64,000 nucleotides of DNA. It comes from Pirellulaceae bacterium. Lineage in GTDB: Bacteria > Planctomycetota > Planctomycetia > Pirellulales > Pirellulaceae. The position numbers and the translations under genes are program-made. The notes beneath the pieces were generated by a model. That model made no database searches. It had not been told where the DNA came from and worked only from the letters and a program-made list of their open reading frames with translations. Positions 45,170-52,921 of this stretch are shown one piece after another. The stretch's first letter is position 1; each line of letters begins with the position of its first letter. Where the stretch lies: the NCBI GenBank assembly GCA_026004775.1, contig BPJU01000001.1, positions 124,001 to 188,000 of the forward strand, given 5' to 3'.

Positions 45170-47218
45170 TTGCCATTGCGGGGATTTTTAATACCCTTAA
45201 CGGGTGGGTTGCTGTTGCGGCGGGTTTGGTTGGCGGGGGTCATTCTCAGTACCGTCGCTGGTTGCGCCTGGCGGCACGACGATTTTCGCGCCGAGGCGAT
45301 GGCACGCTACGAGCCGATTCTCACGAAAATCGAATATGCCGATGTGGACACGGCGGAGTTGTCGGACGAACGAGTGCGCGGCAGTGTGGCTCCTCACACG
45401 GTGCGGGATCCGGAGCACAAAGAGTATTGGGATCTGTCGCTGGACGAGGCGGTGCAAATTGCCCTCGCCAACAGCCAGGTAATGCGAGACATAGGCGGGC
45501 GGGTGGTGGCGGCCCCGGCGGCTGTTTCCACCATATACGATCCGGCTCTTCAGGAAAGTAGTCCGCTGTCGGGCGTGGAGGCGGCTTTGGCTGCCTTCGA
45601 CGCTCAGTTCACGTCGCAATTGACTGTGCAACACAACGAGCGGACATTCAACAACATTTTCTTTGGTGCCGGTACTACTGGTTTCAAGCAACAAACCGGC
45701 GACTTTCTGGCCGAGATCTCCAAGCCATCGGCCACAGGGACGCGTTTTGCTTTTCGAAACATCACCACCTACAACCGGAATACGTCGCCGGCCAACCGGT
45801 TTCCCAGCGTTTATGAGACGTTGTTCGAAGGCGAATTTCGCCACCCATTGCTCCAGGGAAGTGGCTTGGAGTTCAACCGCATTGCCGGTCCCAACGCGCG
45901 GCCCGGTGTCTATAACGGTGTGCTCATAGCTCGAATCAACACCGATATTGCCCTGGCCGATTTTGAAATAGCCGTGCGCGATTTGATACGGGACGTAGAG
46001 CAGACCTACTGGGAACTCTATTTTGCCTACCGTGACCTGGACGCCAAAAAGCGGAATCGGGACGCAGCACTGGAGTTGTGGCGGCTGGTCGAATCGCAGG
46101 TGAAGCTGGGAGCGGCGGATGCCGAGCGGGAGTCGCTGGTACGGGAACAGTACTACTCGGCTCAGGCCGCCGTGGAGGAAGCCCTGGCCGGCTCGCCCAC
46201 CGGACCGCCGGGCGTCTACACGGTCGAGCGGCGTCTGCGGCGACTGATGGGCCTGCCCGCCACCGATGATCGGATTATCCGCCCTGCCGATGAACCACAA
46301 CTGGTGGAGGTGCGGTTCGACTGGCGCGATTCCTTGGAGCAGGCCTTCTGGCGGCGGCCGGAATTGCGACGGCAGCAGTGGCAGATCAAGCGGCGCGAAC
46401 TGGAACTGGCGGCAGCTCGCAACTTCCGACTGGGGCGGCTCGATCTGGTGGGGCTGTACCGATGGCGAGGATTTGGTGACGACTTGTTCGGCAATCGGAA
46501 TATCGAGAACGGAAGCGCTTTTCGCGACCTGTTCACCGGCGATCTTCAAGAATGGTCTTTCGGTTTCCAGTATTCGAATCCGATCGGCAATCGGCTCGGC
46601 AACACCGCTGTGCGGCATGCTGAGCTAGCCCTGGCTCGCGAACGTGCCATCTACCGGGAACAGGAACTCCAGATCTCTCACGAATTGGCCGAAGCTGTTG
46701 CGGCGTTGGATCGAGCCTATGTCATCACTAAGTCCAACTACAACCGCCGCATCGCCGCCTACCAACAGGTGAAACTCAGCGAAATAAAAGTCACCGGTGG
46801 ACGGCAGCCGTTGGAGTTCTACTTGGATGCCATCCGCCGGGCCACGTTGGCCGATTCGGCCTATTATCGAGCGCTGGCAGACTATCAATTGGCGCTGATG
46901 CAAATCCACTTTGTACGCGGGACATTATTATCCAAGCACAGTGTGGAGTTGGCCGAAGGTCCGTGGTCGGAAGCGGCACACCGCGCAGCCGCTCATGAGG
47001 CGCGCCGTTATGGGCCTTACCGCGGAGCTCAATGCTTCGAAGAACCGTGTCCGATCAGTACGGGTGAAGAGCCGGCGATCACCCAACCGGCCCCTTCATC
47101 CGAACCGGCGGCCTCGGACGACAATGCCGATAACGTCCCCATTCCTGCCCAGCCACCGTCAGACGCCCAGCCGCCATCGGCTCCAGACGAGACTGACAGC
47201 GTGCGAAGGCGTCGGTGA
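45170..47218 (+). CDS. TolC-family outer-membrane efflux lipoprotein
   Basis: An outer-membrane channel of the OEP/TolC family, 682 residues. The start is TTG at 45170, supported by GGAGGT six bases upstream. The N-terminus is a lipoprotein signal (residues 1-31) ending in STVAGC, so Cys31 is a likely lipid anchor. The long helical repeats are seen in IRDVEQTYWELYFAYRDLDAKKRNRDAALELW and the second-half ISHELAEAVAALDRAYVITKSNYNRRIAAY. It ends in a Pro/Asp/Ser-rich tail of about 80 residues that is unusually long for the family. No membrane-fusion or inner-membrane pump gene is adjacent, so its partner must be encoded elsewhere. Confidence 0.87.
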   Translation: MPLRGFLIPLTGGLLLRRVWLAGVILSTVAGCAWRHDDFRAEAMARYEPILTKIEYADVDTAELSDERVRGSVAPHTVRDPEHKEYWDLSLDEAVQIALANSQVMRDIGGRVVAAPAAVSTIYDPALQESSPLSGVEAALAAFDAQFTSQLTVQHNERTFNNIFFGAGTTGFKQQTGDFLAEISKPSATGTRFAFRNITTYNRNTSPANRFPSVYETLFEGEFRHPLLQGSGLEFNRIAGPNARPGVYNGVLIARINTDIALADFEIAVRDLIRDVEQTYWELYFAYRDLDAKKRNRDAALELWRLVESQVKLGAADAERESLVREQYYSAQAAVEEALAGSPTGPPGVYTVERRLRRLMGLPATDDRIIRPADEPQLVEVRFDWRDSLEQAFWRRPELRRQQWQIKRRELELAAARNFRLGRLDLVGLYRWRGFGDDLFGNRNIENGSAFRDLFTGDLQEWSFGFQYSNPIGNRLGNTAVRHAELALARERAIYREQELQISHELAEAVAALDRAYVITKSNYNRRIAAYQQVKLSEIKVTGGRQPLEFYLDAIRRATLADSAYYRALADYQLALMQIHFVRGTLLSKHSVELAEGPWSEAAHRAAAHEARRYGPYRGAQCFEEPCPISTGEEPAITQPAPSSEPAASDDNADNVPIPAQPPSDAQPPSAPDETDSVRRRR

Positions 47219-47363
47219 ACGTGGTTTTGGTCTGGTCACGCTGACCAGAGCCGCTCCACCGCGCCGTCGTGGTGCCCGATTCGCTCTTGGCCTACAAAAA
47301 ACTCATCCTTGGGCAGTCAGGCAGGCCGAGGAAGAAACCGTGGCACCAAAGGAGCTAGCGGCC

Positions 47364-48575
47364 GTGGCTCAGATGGGACAGCCGATGCGCGGGCGGATCG
47401 CCATATATGTGCTGGGAATTTTTGGGATTCATCTTGTTTTTCTGGGCGCGAGGGCTGATGGGCAATCGGTGCCGGCGGTCAGCTTGCGGCGGCTGCCGGA
47501 TGGAGAAATCCAACCTCAAATACGGGTAAGTAACGACGGCACTTTGCACATGCTTACATTCCGAGGTGACGCACGAGGGGGCGATCTGTGGTATCGTCGC
47601 CAGCCGATCAGTAGTCCGCATTGGTCGGAACCGATCCGTGTCAATCACTCAGCAGGCACCGCCGTTGCCGCAGGTACGATACGTGGAGGGCGATTAGCCG
47701 TTGGATACGATGGCCGCGTGCATGTCGTTTGGAACGGGGCCAGGCCCATTGCGGGAGCACACGCGGGCCCCGCTGACGCTCATTCTGAACAACTACCGCT
47801 GTACTACACCCGTAGCGACCCGGAAGGGACGCGATTCGAACCGGAGCGTAACGTGATTCGATTCGGCTATGGTCTTGATGGGGGCAGCGATGTGGCCGTC
47901 GATCGCAAGGGGAACGTTTATGTTGTTTGGCACGGCAAGGGTGAGGAAGAAGGCGAGGCCCACCGCCGGGTGTATGTGGCGGTTTCGGCCGACAACGGCG
48001 AGCACTTCCAGCCCGAGCAGCCGGTCAATTGGGCTGAGAGTGGTGTGTGCGCCTGCTGCACCTTGGCGGCCATCAACGATCCGGATACCCGAAATCTGCT
48101 GGTGCTGTTCCGAGCCGCTCCTGACGGCTTCAACCGCGACATGTTTTTGCTGGATCGCACGTCCTCCGGTCAGGTGCGGCGGCTGCTGGTTGGCCGCTGG
48201 CAGATCGGCCAGTGTCCGATGAGCAGTGCGGCCTTCGCCACAGCCGGTGACGGGATCTGGGCGGCGTGGGAATCGGCCGGACAGATCTACGTCGGAAAGT
48301 ACCATCCGAAGGATGGTCGATTATTGTCGAGCGTACCGTTGCCCGGACCAGCCGGCCAGCGCAGGCATCCGAGCTTGGCTGTCGATGCTCAAGGGCGGGT
48401 GCTTTGTGCTTGGAGCGAGGGCACTGGGTGGAATCGCCCTGGTCGATTCGCTTGGGTTGTGCTCGACCCGCAGGGCACGCCGCTCGGTAGCGTCCAGATG
48501 GGTGGAGCGGTACCGGTGTGGAGTTTTGTCGCCGCGTACGCTCAACCGGCCGGCGGATTCGTGATCGTTCACTAA
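47364..48575 (+). CDS. Secreted BNR/sialidase-like propeller protein
   Basis: An exported six-bladed propeller-like protein, about 403 residues. The GTG at 47364 is chosen because AAAGGAG lies ten bases upstream; an ATG nine bases further in is possible. A signal peptide follows (GRIAIYVLGIFGIHLVFLGARADG). Repeats resemble sialidase Asp boxes (DPEGTRFEP, VAVSADNGEHFQPE) and end with FVIVH. A CACC sequence (SGVCACCTLAAIND) occurs in the middle. The catalytic residues of sialidase are not obvious. The frame is open 450 bases further upstream, through the tail of the TolC gene, but that part is a shadow. Confidence 0.72.
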   Translation: MAQMGQPMRGRIAIYVLGIFGIHLVFLGARADGQSVPAVSLRRLPDGEIQPQIRVSNDGTLHMLTFRGDARGGDLWYRRQPISSPHWSEPIRVNHSAGTAVAAGTIRGGRLAVGYDGRVHVVWNGARPIAGAHAGPADAHSEQLPLYYTRSDPEGTRFEPERNVIRFGYGLDGGSDVAVDRKGNVYVVWHGKGEEEGEAHRRVYVAVSADNGEHFQPEQPVNWAESGVCACCTLAAINDPDTRNLLVLFRAAPDGFNRDMFLLDRTSSGQVRRLLVGRWQIGQCPMSSAAFATAGDGIWAAWESAGQIYVGKYHPKDGRLLSSVPLPGPAGQRRHPSLAVDAQGRVLCAWSEGTGWNRPGRFAWVVLDPQGTPLGSVQMGGAVPVWSFVAAYAQPAGGFVIVH

Positions 48576-48714
48576 GGCACAATGCCGCGGTGACGGCTCA
48601 ACCTGTTCGCCTTGTTTGCGGAACGGTTCGACTGCCCATCTGGGCGGGACGGTGTGATCCGGGTCGCGACGACAGGATGTTTCTGCGACCAGGACGCCTG
48701 CTGTCCCCGTGCGA

Positions 48715-49194
48715 TCACGTGTCGTAGCGAATCTCAACAATCTTATACCGTAGCACACCCTTGGGCACTGGGATCTCGGCCACGTCGCCGACGCGTTTTC
48801 CGAGCAGACCCTGGCCCAGCGGACTGGTGATCAGATACCGGCCGGCGTCATAGTCTTCGTCGCCCGCCCCGACAAACGTGAACGTTTCTTCTTCATCCAG
48901 ATCCAGGTCGCGCACCACGACCGTGGCTCCGAAGGCCACCACATCCTTGGGAATGTCGGCTCCATCCATGATTTGTGCCCGAGCCAGTTCGCTTTTCATC
49001 TTGTTGATCCGCGCCTGGAGCAGGGCCATGGTTTCCCGCTGGGCGTGATATTCGGCATTTTCGCTCAAATCGCCCTCGGCTCGAGCCGCCGCGATTTTCT
49101 CGGCAATTCGAGGCAATTCCTCCTTTTCCAACCGCTCCACTTCGGCCTTCTTGCGGTTGTACGCCTCGCGTGTCATCGGAATGATGTCGCTCAT
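48715..49194 (-). CDS. greA: Transcription elongation factor GreA
   Basis: Stimulates transcript cleavage by backtracked RNA polymerase. ATG 49194 has AGGAG six bases upstream and gives the family N-terminus MSDIIPMTREAYNRKKAEVERL. The long coiled-coil hairpin (residues 1-75) carries the acidic tip motif ARAEGDLSENAEYHAQRE with the conserved Asp and Glu. The C-terminal FKBP-like domain includes TFVGAGDEDYDAGRYLITSPLGQGLLGKRVGD. The total is 159 residues, the usual size. An upstream open extension is not family sequence. It is a single gene, with the Crp/Fnr gene lying upstream on the same strand and separated by about 300 bases. Confidence 0.95.
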   Translation of the reverse strand: MSDIIPMTREAYNRKKAEVERLEKEELPRIAEKIAAARAEGDLSENAEYHAQRETMALLQARINKMKSELARAQIMDGADIPKDVVAFGATVVVRDLDLDEEETFTFVGAGDEDYDAGRYLITSPLGQGLLGKRVGDVAEIPVPKGVLRYKIVEIRYDT

Positions 49195-49354
49195 GGTTGC
49201 TCCTACGTGAGCTGAGAGTACCGTTACGGTTCGCCGAACACCACCGGCCGTGATCGGGGGTACGGCGAACGGGAACCCTAAGGACAAACCACACGTGTCA
49301 CGAGTCAATTGGTATTTTTTCCGGTTGCCTGCCTGCTGTAAAGGCCATTGCGCC

Positions 49355-49377
49355 GCGGGCCGGCACGGCCGGCCCGC
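49355..49377. repeat. Strong G+C hairpin between greA and the Crp/Fnr gene
   Basis: A perfect 10-bp stem (GCGGGCCGGC pairing with GCCGGCCCGC) with a three-base loop lies about 125 bases beyond the minus-strand Crp/Fnr stop codon and 160 bases before the greA start. There is no T-run, so it is not a standard intrinsic terminator, though it could slow polymerase or be a palindromic element. Confidence 0.6.
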
Positions 49378-49500
49378 ATCACCGAGGGGGGGCACCGTGG
49401 GAAAGCGCTCCGGGTGGGGATGAAAGGTGCGGGAAATAAGGCCTTTCGTTGCCAGTTTGACTTGGCTCCTGGATCGCTGGCTGGCGGTGAGCCGCTTTGC

Positions 49501-50235
49501 CTAATGCGGTGGAAGAGAGGGGGCAAGTTCCCGGAGGCCGGGAAACGGAGCACGGCTCGGCTGCGGGATGTGGGGCGGAGCGCGGCCCACCAGCGCAGCC
49601 AGGCGATCAACCGCCACCAGTGTCAAGCGACGCCGCGCTGCCACTACCAGTCCGGCTGCCCGCAGTTCCAACAACACGGAGGTGACCGTTTCCCGGGTTG
49701 CCCCCACGTAGGCCGCCAACTCCTGGTGTGACAACCGCGGGTGCAGCAGTACCGTTGCCCCCCGATACTCGCCGAATTCCTCGGCCAAGTCCAACAAGGC
49801 ATGGATGACCCGGTCGCGATGGGAGAGAAACATCAGATGTTTGAGCCGCCGTTCCATGCGCCGCCAGCGCTCAGCCACCCAACCACACCATTGAGTCGCG
49901 AATTGCGCGTCGTTTTCCAGATATTGGCGAAATCTCTCGGACGGCAAGACCCACAATTCCGCTGGTTCCACTATGGAAGCAAACTCTTCCCGCTTTCTTA
50001 CCCCGAACAACGCCTCCTCACCGAACACTGCCCCTCGGCCCACGAACGTCAGAATAAGTTCTTTGCCATCCGCTGTTGGAGACACAATTTTTACGAATCC
50101 AGACTCGACGTAGTAAACCGACTCAGCCGCCTCTCCAGCAACAAAAACGCTGGTGTGCGGAGGGAGCGTGCGTTTGCGGCCGTGCGCGAAGGCGATCTCC
50201 CGCGCTTGCACCCCGGCACTCCCCATAAGTGTCAT
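49501..50235 (-). CDS. Crp/Fnr-family transcriptional regulator
   Basis: A cyclic-nucleotide-like sensor with a helix-turn-helix. The N-terminal jelly-roll is seen in RTLPPHTSVFVAGEAAESVYYVESGFVKIVSPTADGKELILTFVGRGAVFGEEALFG, with no cysteine set for an FNR-type iron-sulphur cluster. The C-terminal winged-helix is LSHQELAAYVGATRETVTSVLLELRAAGLV, with the recognition helix (ATRETVTSVL). Start choice: ATG 50235 has GGAG about nine bases upstream; longer versions start at 50256 or 50280. The last 30 residues are Pro-rich. It lies divergent from no gene and probably regulates distant targets; the signal is unknown. Confidence 0.9.
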   Translation of the reverse strand: MTLMGSAGVQAREIAFAHGRKRTLPPHTSVFVAGEAAESVYYVESGFVKIVSPTADGKELILTFVGRGAVFGEEALFGVRKREEFASIVEPAELWVLPSERFRQYLENDAQFATQWCGWVAERWRRMERRLKHLMFLSHRDRVIHALLDLAEEFGEYRGATVLLHPRLSHQELAAYVGATRETVTSVLLELRAAGLVVAARRRLTLVAVDRLAALVGRAPPHIPQPSRAPFPGLRELAPSLPPH

Positions 50236-50373
50236 GCTATTCGACTCCACTAGCATACGCCGTTCATAACCGCTTGGCACGGATCGTGATTTGCCTTCCG
50301 GACCGCGGGATTGTTCCCATGTAATGGACGAGCGAAGCTAGGGTTGCCTTACGGAAGGGGTTTTCAAGCGGGG

Positions 50374-50394
50374 CTCGGCCGACCCAAGGCCGAG
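50374..50394 (-). terminator. Possible weak hairpin terminator after the anti-sigma gene
   Basis: A 7-bp stem (CTCGGCC/GGCCGAG) with a seven-base loop lies 13 bases beyond the anti-sigma stop on the minus strand. It is not followed by a T-run, so this is a weak call. Confidence 0.3.
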
Positions 50395-50406
50395 GTGTTC
50401 CCTTCC

Positions 50407-50673
50407 TTACTGGCCGTTTCCCAAGAAACGCCGAACCATTTCGTCCAGTCGTTGCCGGGCATCATCAGGTAGCTGCTCGACTGGATCCTCCGGGGACGGC
50501 AGGTTGCCTGCCTGTCGGCGCACCTCGCGTTCCATCAGCCGCAACGTACGGCGAAAGCCCGAACAGATTCGACACATTGCCAGGTGGAAAGCCACCAAGA
50601 ACCGCGCACGCCATGGCAGCCGCCTATCAAACGACTCGGATACCAAGCGGGACACCTCTCGGCAATTAAGCAT
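50407..50673 (-). CDS. Zinc-finger (ZAS-type) anti-sigma factor
   Basis: An 88-residue protein. The HxxxCxxC zinc-binding motif is seen at His30-Cys34-Cys37 (FHLAMCRIC), with an additional Cys4 near the N-terminus (MLNCREVS), as in ZAS anti-sigma factors. There is no membrane helix, so it would be a soluble anti-sigma. It begins 52 bases after the ECF sigma stop on the same strand, the usual sigma/anti-sigma order. It is expected to bind and sequester the upstream sigma; the trigger is unknown. The C-terminal half (DPVEQLPDDARQRLDEMVRRFLG) is an amphipathic helix. Confidence 0.82.
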   Translation of the reverse strand: MLNCREVSRLVSESFDRRLPWRARFLVAFHLAMCRICSGFRRTLRLMEREVRRQAGNLPSPEDPVEQLPDDARQRLDEMVRRFLGNGQ

Positions 50674-50725
50674 TCTGTTTTACTCCCGGCGTGTTGTTGG
50701 TTAAGGCCGGTTGTGGTGCCGGCGA

Positions 50726-51337
50726 TTACAATTCGCGAGTCTGGCCGCGCGCCTGCAAGCAGGTGGCCAGTTGGAGACGGGCCCGGTGCAACATTACCCA
50801 CAAATTGGAGAGCGAAATCCCCATCTGTTCACACACCTCAGGACTGGGCTGATCTTCCAGAACCCGAAGGGCAAAGGCTGTGGCATGGCGCTTGGGCAGT
50901 CCTTGCAGGCACTCGCGAAAAATCCGCCAGAACTCTGCCCGTTCCAACTCCTCCAGCGGCTGCTGCATCGTGGCTGCCCACGAGACACGCCACCGGCCCG
51001 CACTGTCGAAATACGGATCCCATTGCGGAACCTCCGGCTCAATCGGCATTTCGCGCACCCGGCGACGCGCCACATCGACCACCTTGCGCCGCAAGATCCC
51101 TAACAACCACGCTCCCTCCGAACCGGCACCCGAATATTGATCCCGATTCTGCAGGGCAGCCAAGAAAGTCTGTTGCACCGCCTCCTCGGCATCGACAGCG
51201 TTGCGCAAGCGCAACATCGCGTACCGATACAACTGGTCGCCATACCGCTCGACCCAACGTTCCGGACTGAGCTTTCCGCCCGGCGCTTGCGATTCACCCT
51301 GCACGTTGGCCTCCCTTGCTTGACCCGCGGCTATCAT
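50726..51337 (-). CDS. ECF-type RNA polymerase sigma factor
   Basis: An extracytoplasmic-function sigma factor, about 203 residues from the ATG at 51337. A longer frame begins 26 codons earlier but is not family sequence. Region 2 is visible in ERYGDQLYRYAMLRLRNAVDAEEAVQQTFLAAL and GAWLLGILRRKVVDVARRRVRE. Region 4 is in LEELERAEFWRIFRECLQGLPKRHATAFALRVLEDQPSPEVCEQMGISLSNLWVMLHRARLQLATCL. The linker carries a Trp-rich stretch (PQWDPYFDSAGRWRVSW). An anti-sigma gene follows on the same strand. Target promoters are unknown. Confidence 0.93.
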   Translation of the reverse strand: MIAAGQAREANVQGESQAPGGKLSPERWVERYGDQLYRYAMLRLRNAVDAEEAVQQTFLAALQNRDQYSGAGSEGAWLLGILRRKVVDVARRRVREMPIEPEVPQWDPYFDSAGRWRVSWAATMQQPLEELERAEFWRIFRECLQGLPKRHATAFALRVLEDQPSPEVCEQMGISLSNLWVMLHRARLQLATCLQARGQTREL

Positions 51338-51479
51338 TCCGGCCGGCAATCTCGGATAACGGCACCAAGGCGCTGGCCAAAAGCGCCAGCGTAGGTGCGT
51401 GCCGTACCGCTTCATGATGCCACACCATCCCCAACCAAGACGCTCGATTTGTCAAGCGCCTTACAGTTGTTGCGAACGG

Positions 51480-52373
51480 TCAACGCTCGACACGACGCTC
51501 CAATGGACGCCGGGAAGAGCCATTCAAGACCCACAACCGGTCCAACCGAAAGGTTCGGTTCGCCTGGCAACTAAAGCAAAAAGCGACCACGTAAACCGGG
51601 CCATCGCCTTGTAATTCCAGAGGCCGTATCTTGCGAGAAGCACCCGGTTGAGCCCCGCCAAAGTAGAGCACGTCCAGAGAGGTGCCGCGGCGGATGGCGT
51701 CTCGCAACAGTTTCAAACAGTCGTTAGGTGCGACGACCGATCGGATGGCATCGTCGAAATAGCAGACCAGTCCGTCGGACAGCAGTTGGGGGAGTGAGCC
51801 CTTTTTCAGCCCGGTGCGAAGCAGCCGCAGGAATACCTCCCGCAACAGCTCGCAGTCCTCCAAAGCCCGATGCGATTGAGGCTGCAGGATACGCATGGAC
51901 CGAGCCAGATCATGCAGGGTGTACGCGCGCCTGCCCGGTAACAATTTGCGGGCCAGCTTGTACGTATCGACCACCGGATGGTGCCCCACAGAGCGAATAG
52001 AGCCGCCGCCGGCCGCGGCCAAGAACGACAAGTCGAAAATCGCGTTGTGCGCCAGCATCACACAAGGCCGCTCGCCGACGAACCGGATGAACTCCGGCAG
52101 CACCTCTCTAATCGTTGGCTTGCCGGCCACGTGCCGATCCGTTAGCCCGTGCACGCGAGTGGCTGCCAGGGGGATCGGCACCGGTGGACAAACCAGCCAG
52201 GACTGCCTTCCGGTAATTTCCCCGGTTGTGCCGGAGAACCGCACTGCCGCCAGCTCGACAATATGGTCCCGGCCGGCCTGCAAACCGGTGGTTTCGCAGT
52301 CGAAAGCGACGAAGTCCGGTTCCGGCGATTGACTCGTTCGGGTGCCCATTGTTCCATTCCCCGATTGCGGCAT
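51480..52373 (-). CDS. DEDDh exonuclease fused to a WYL-like domain
   Basis: A 297-residue cytoplasmic protein. The N-terminal domain is a DnaQ-like 3'-5' exonuclease with all key residues: FDCETTGL (Asp, Glu), HNAIFDLSF (Asp), and HRALEDCELL (His, Asp), plus the family turn VVDTYKLARKLLPG. After about residue 205 a different domain follows, with DVLYFGGAQPGASRKIRPLELQGDG and VYVVAFCFSCQANRTFRLDRLWVLN, which matches the WYL-domain pattern (ligand-binding domain of nucleic-acid-linked regulators). Exonuclease-WYL pairing is uncommon in my experience. Starts: ATG 52373 or an ATG eight codons in. Predicted role: DNA processing controlled by the WYL domain (inference). Confidence 0.78.
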   Translation of the reverse strand: MPQSGNGTMGTRTSQSPEPDFVAFDCETTGLQAGRDHIVELAAVRFSGTTGEITGRQSWLVCPPVPIPLAATRVHGLTDRHVAGKPTIREVLPEFIRFVGERPCVMLAHNAIFDLSFLAAAGGGSIRSVGHHPVVDTYKLARKLLPGRRAYTLHDLARSMRILQPQSHRALEDCELLREVFLRLLRTGLKKGSLPQLLSDGLVCYFDDAIRSVVAPNDCLKLLRDAIRRGTSLDVLYFGGAQPGASRKIRPLELQGDGPVYVVAFCFSCQANRTFRLDRLWVLNGSSRRPLERRVER

Positions 52374-52921
52374 AACCTCCCCAACACGACAGCCCCTCCG
52401 TCACTGGCCACTATTACCATATCGGCCAAGATGTACGCCAGCAATGCTACGTTCACAATTCTCCGAATCGCTCACAAGCGATTATCGTTGCCTGAAGCAA
52501 ATTGATAGCGTTTTTCCGGATCTAATACGTGCTATTCTGACATTTCATTTGTGGTAAACAAGTACTTCAAACAAAATGGGTGAAATGAATTGATAAAAAA
52601 TTTTTCGTGGTACCGGCCGGATACTACTACTGTAACCGATGTCGGCGCAGCCGGCGCCCTCAGCTGGCCAAACGAGGACTTGCCGCGTACCTTATTTTAT
52701 CCACACCGGCTGACTCCAACCAGCCAGTCCAGCGCTGGCGAATCTGACGGACGGAGTGACCGAGAACGCGCGAGGTGCTTTCCTCAACCTCGGGGCGGGG
52801 TTGTGCCGGCGAACTGTCTTCTTGGTGGGATAGCCCGGGAAAGGCTAAAATGGGGTGCTGACGCGTGACCTTTCTGGTACAGGCGACTTCGGTGGGAAAA
52901 GCAGAATTCGGAAGTGAAACG
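52374..52921. other. Divergent intergenic region
   Basis: About 550 bases between the exonuclease and cytochrome genes, with an A+T-rich stretch at 52500-52610. It should contain both promoters, but no clear -10/-35 pair was found. Short open frames near 52590-52868 look non-coding. Confidence 0.4.

Noticed and set aside
45197-46618. A 473-codon minus-strand frame over the TolC gene
   Set aside because: Composition is that of a shadow frame; the plus-strand TolC protein is clearly the real gene.
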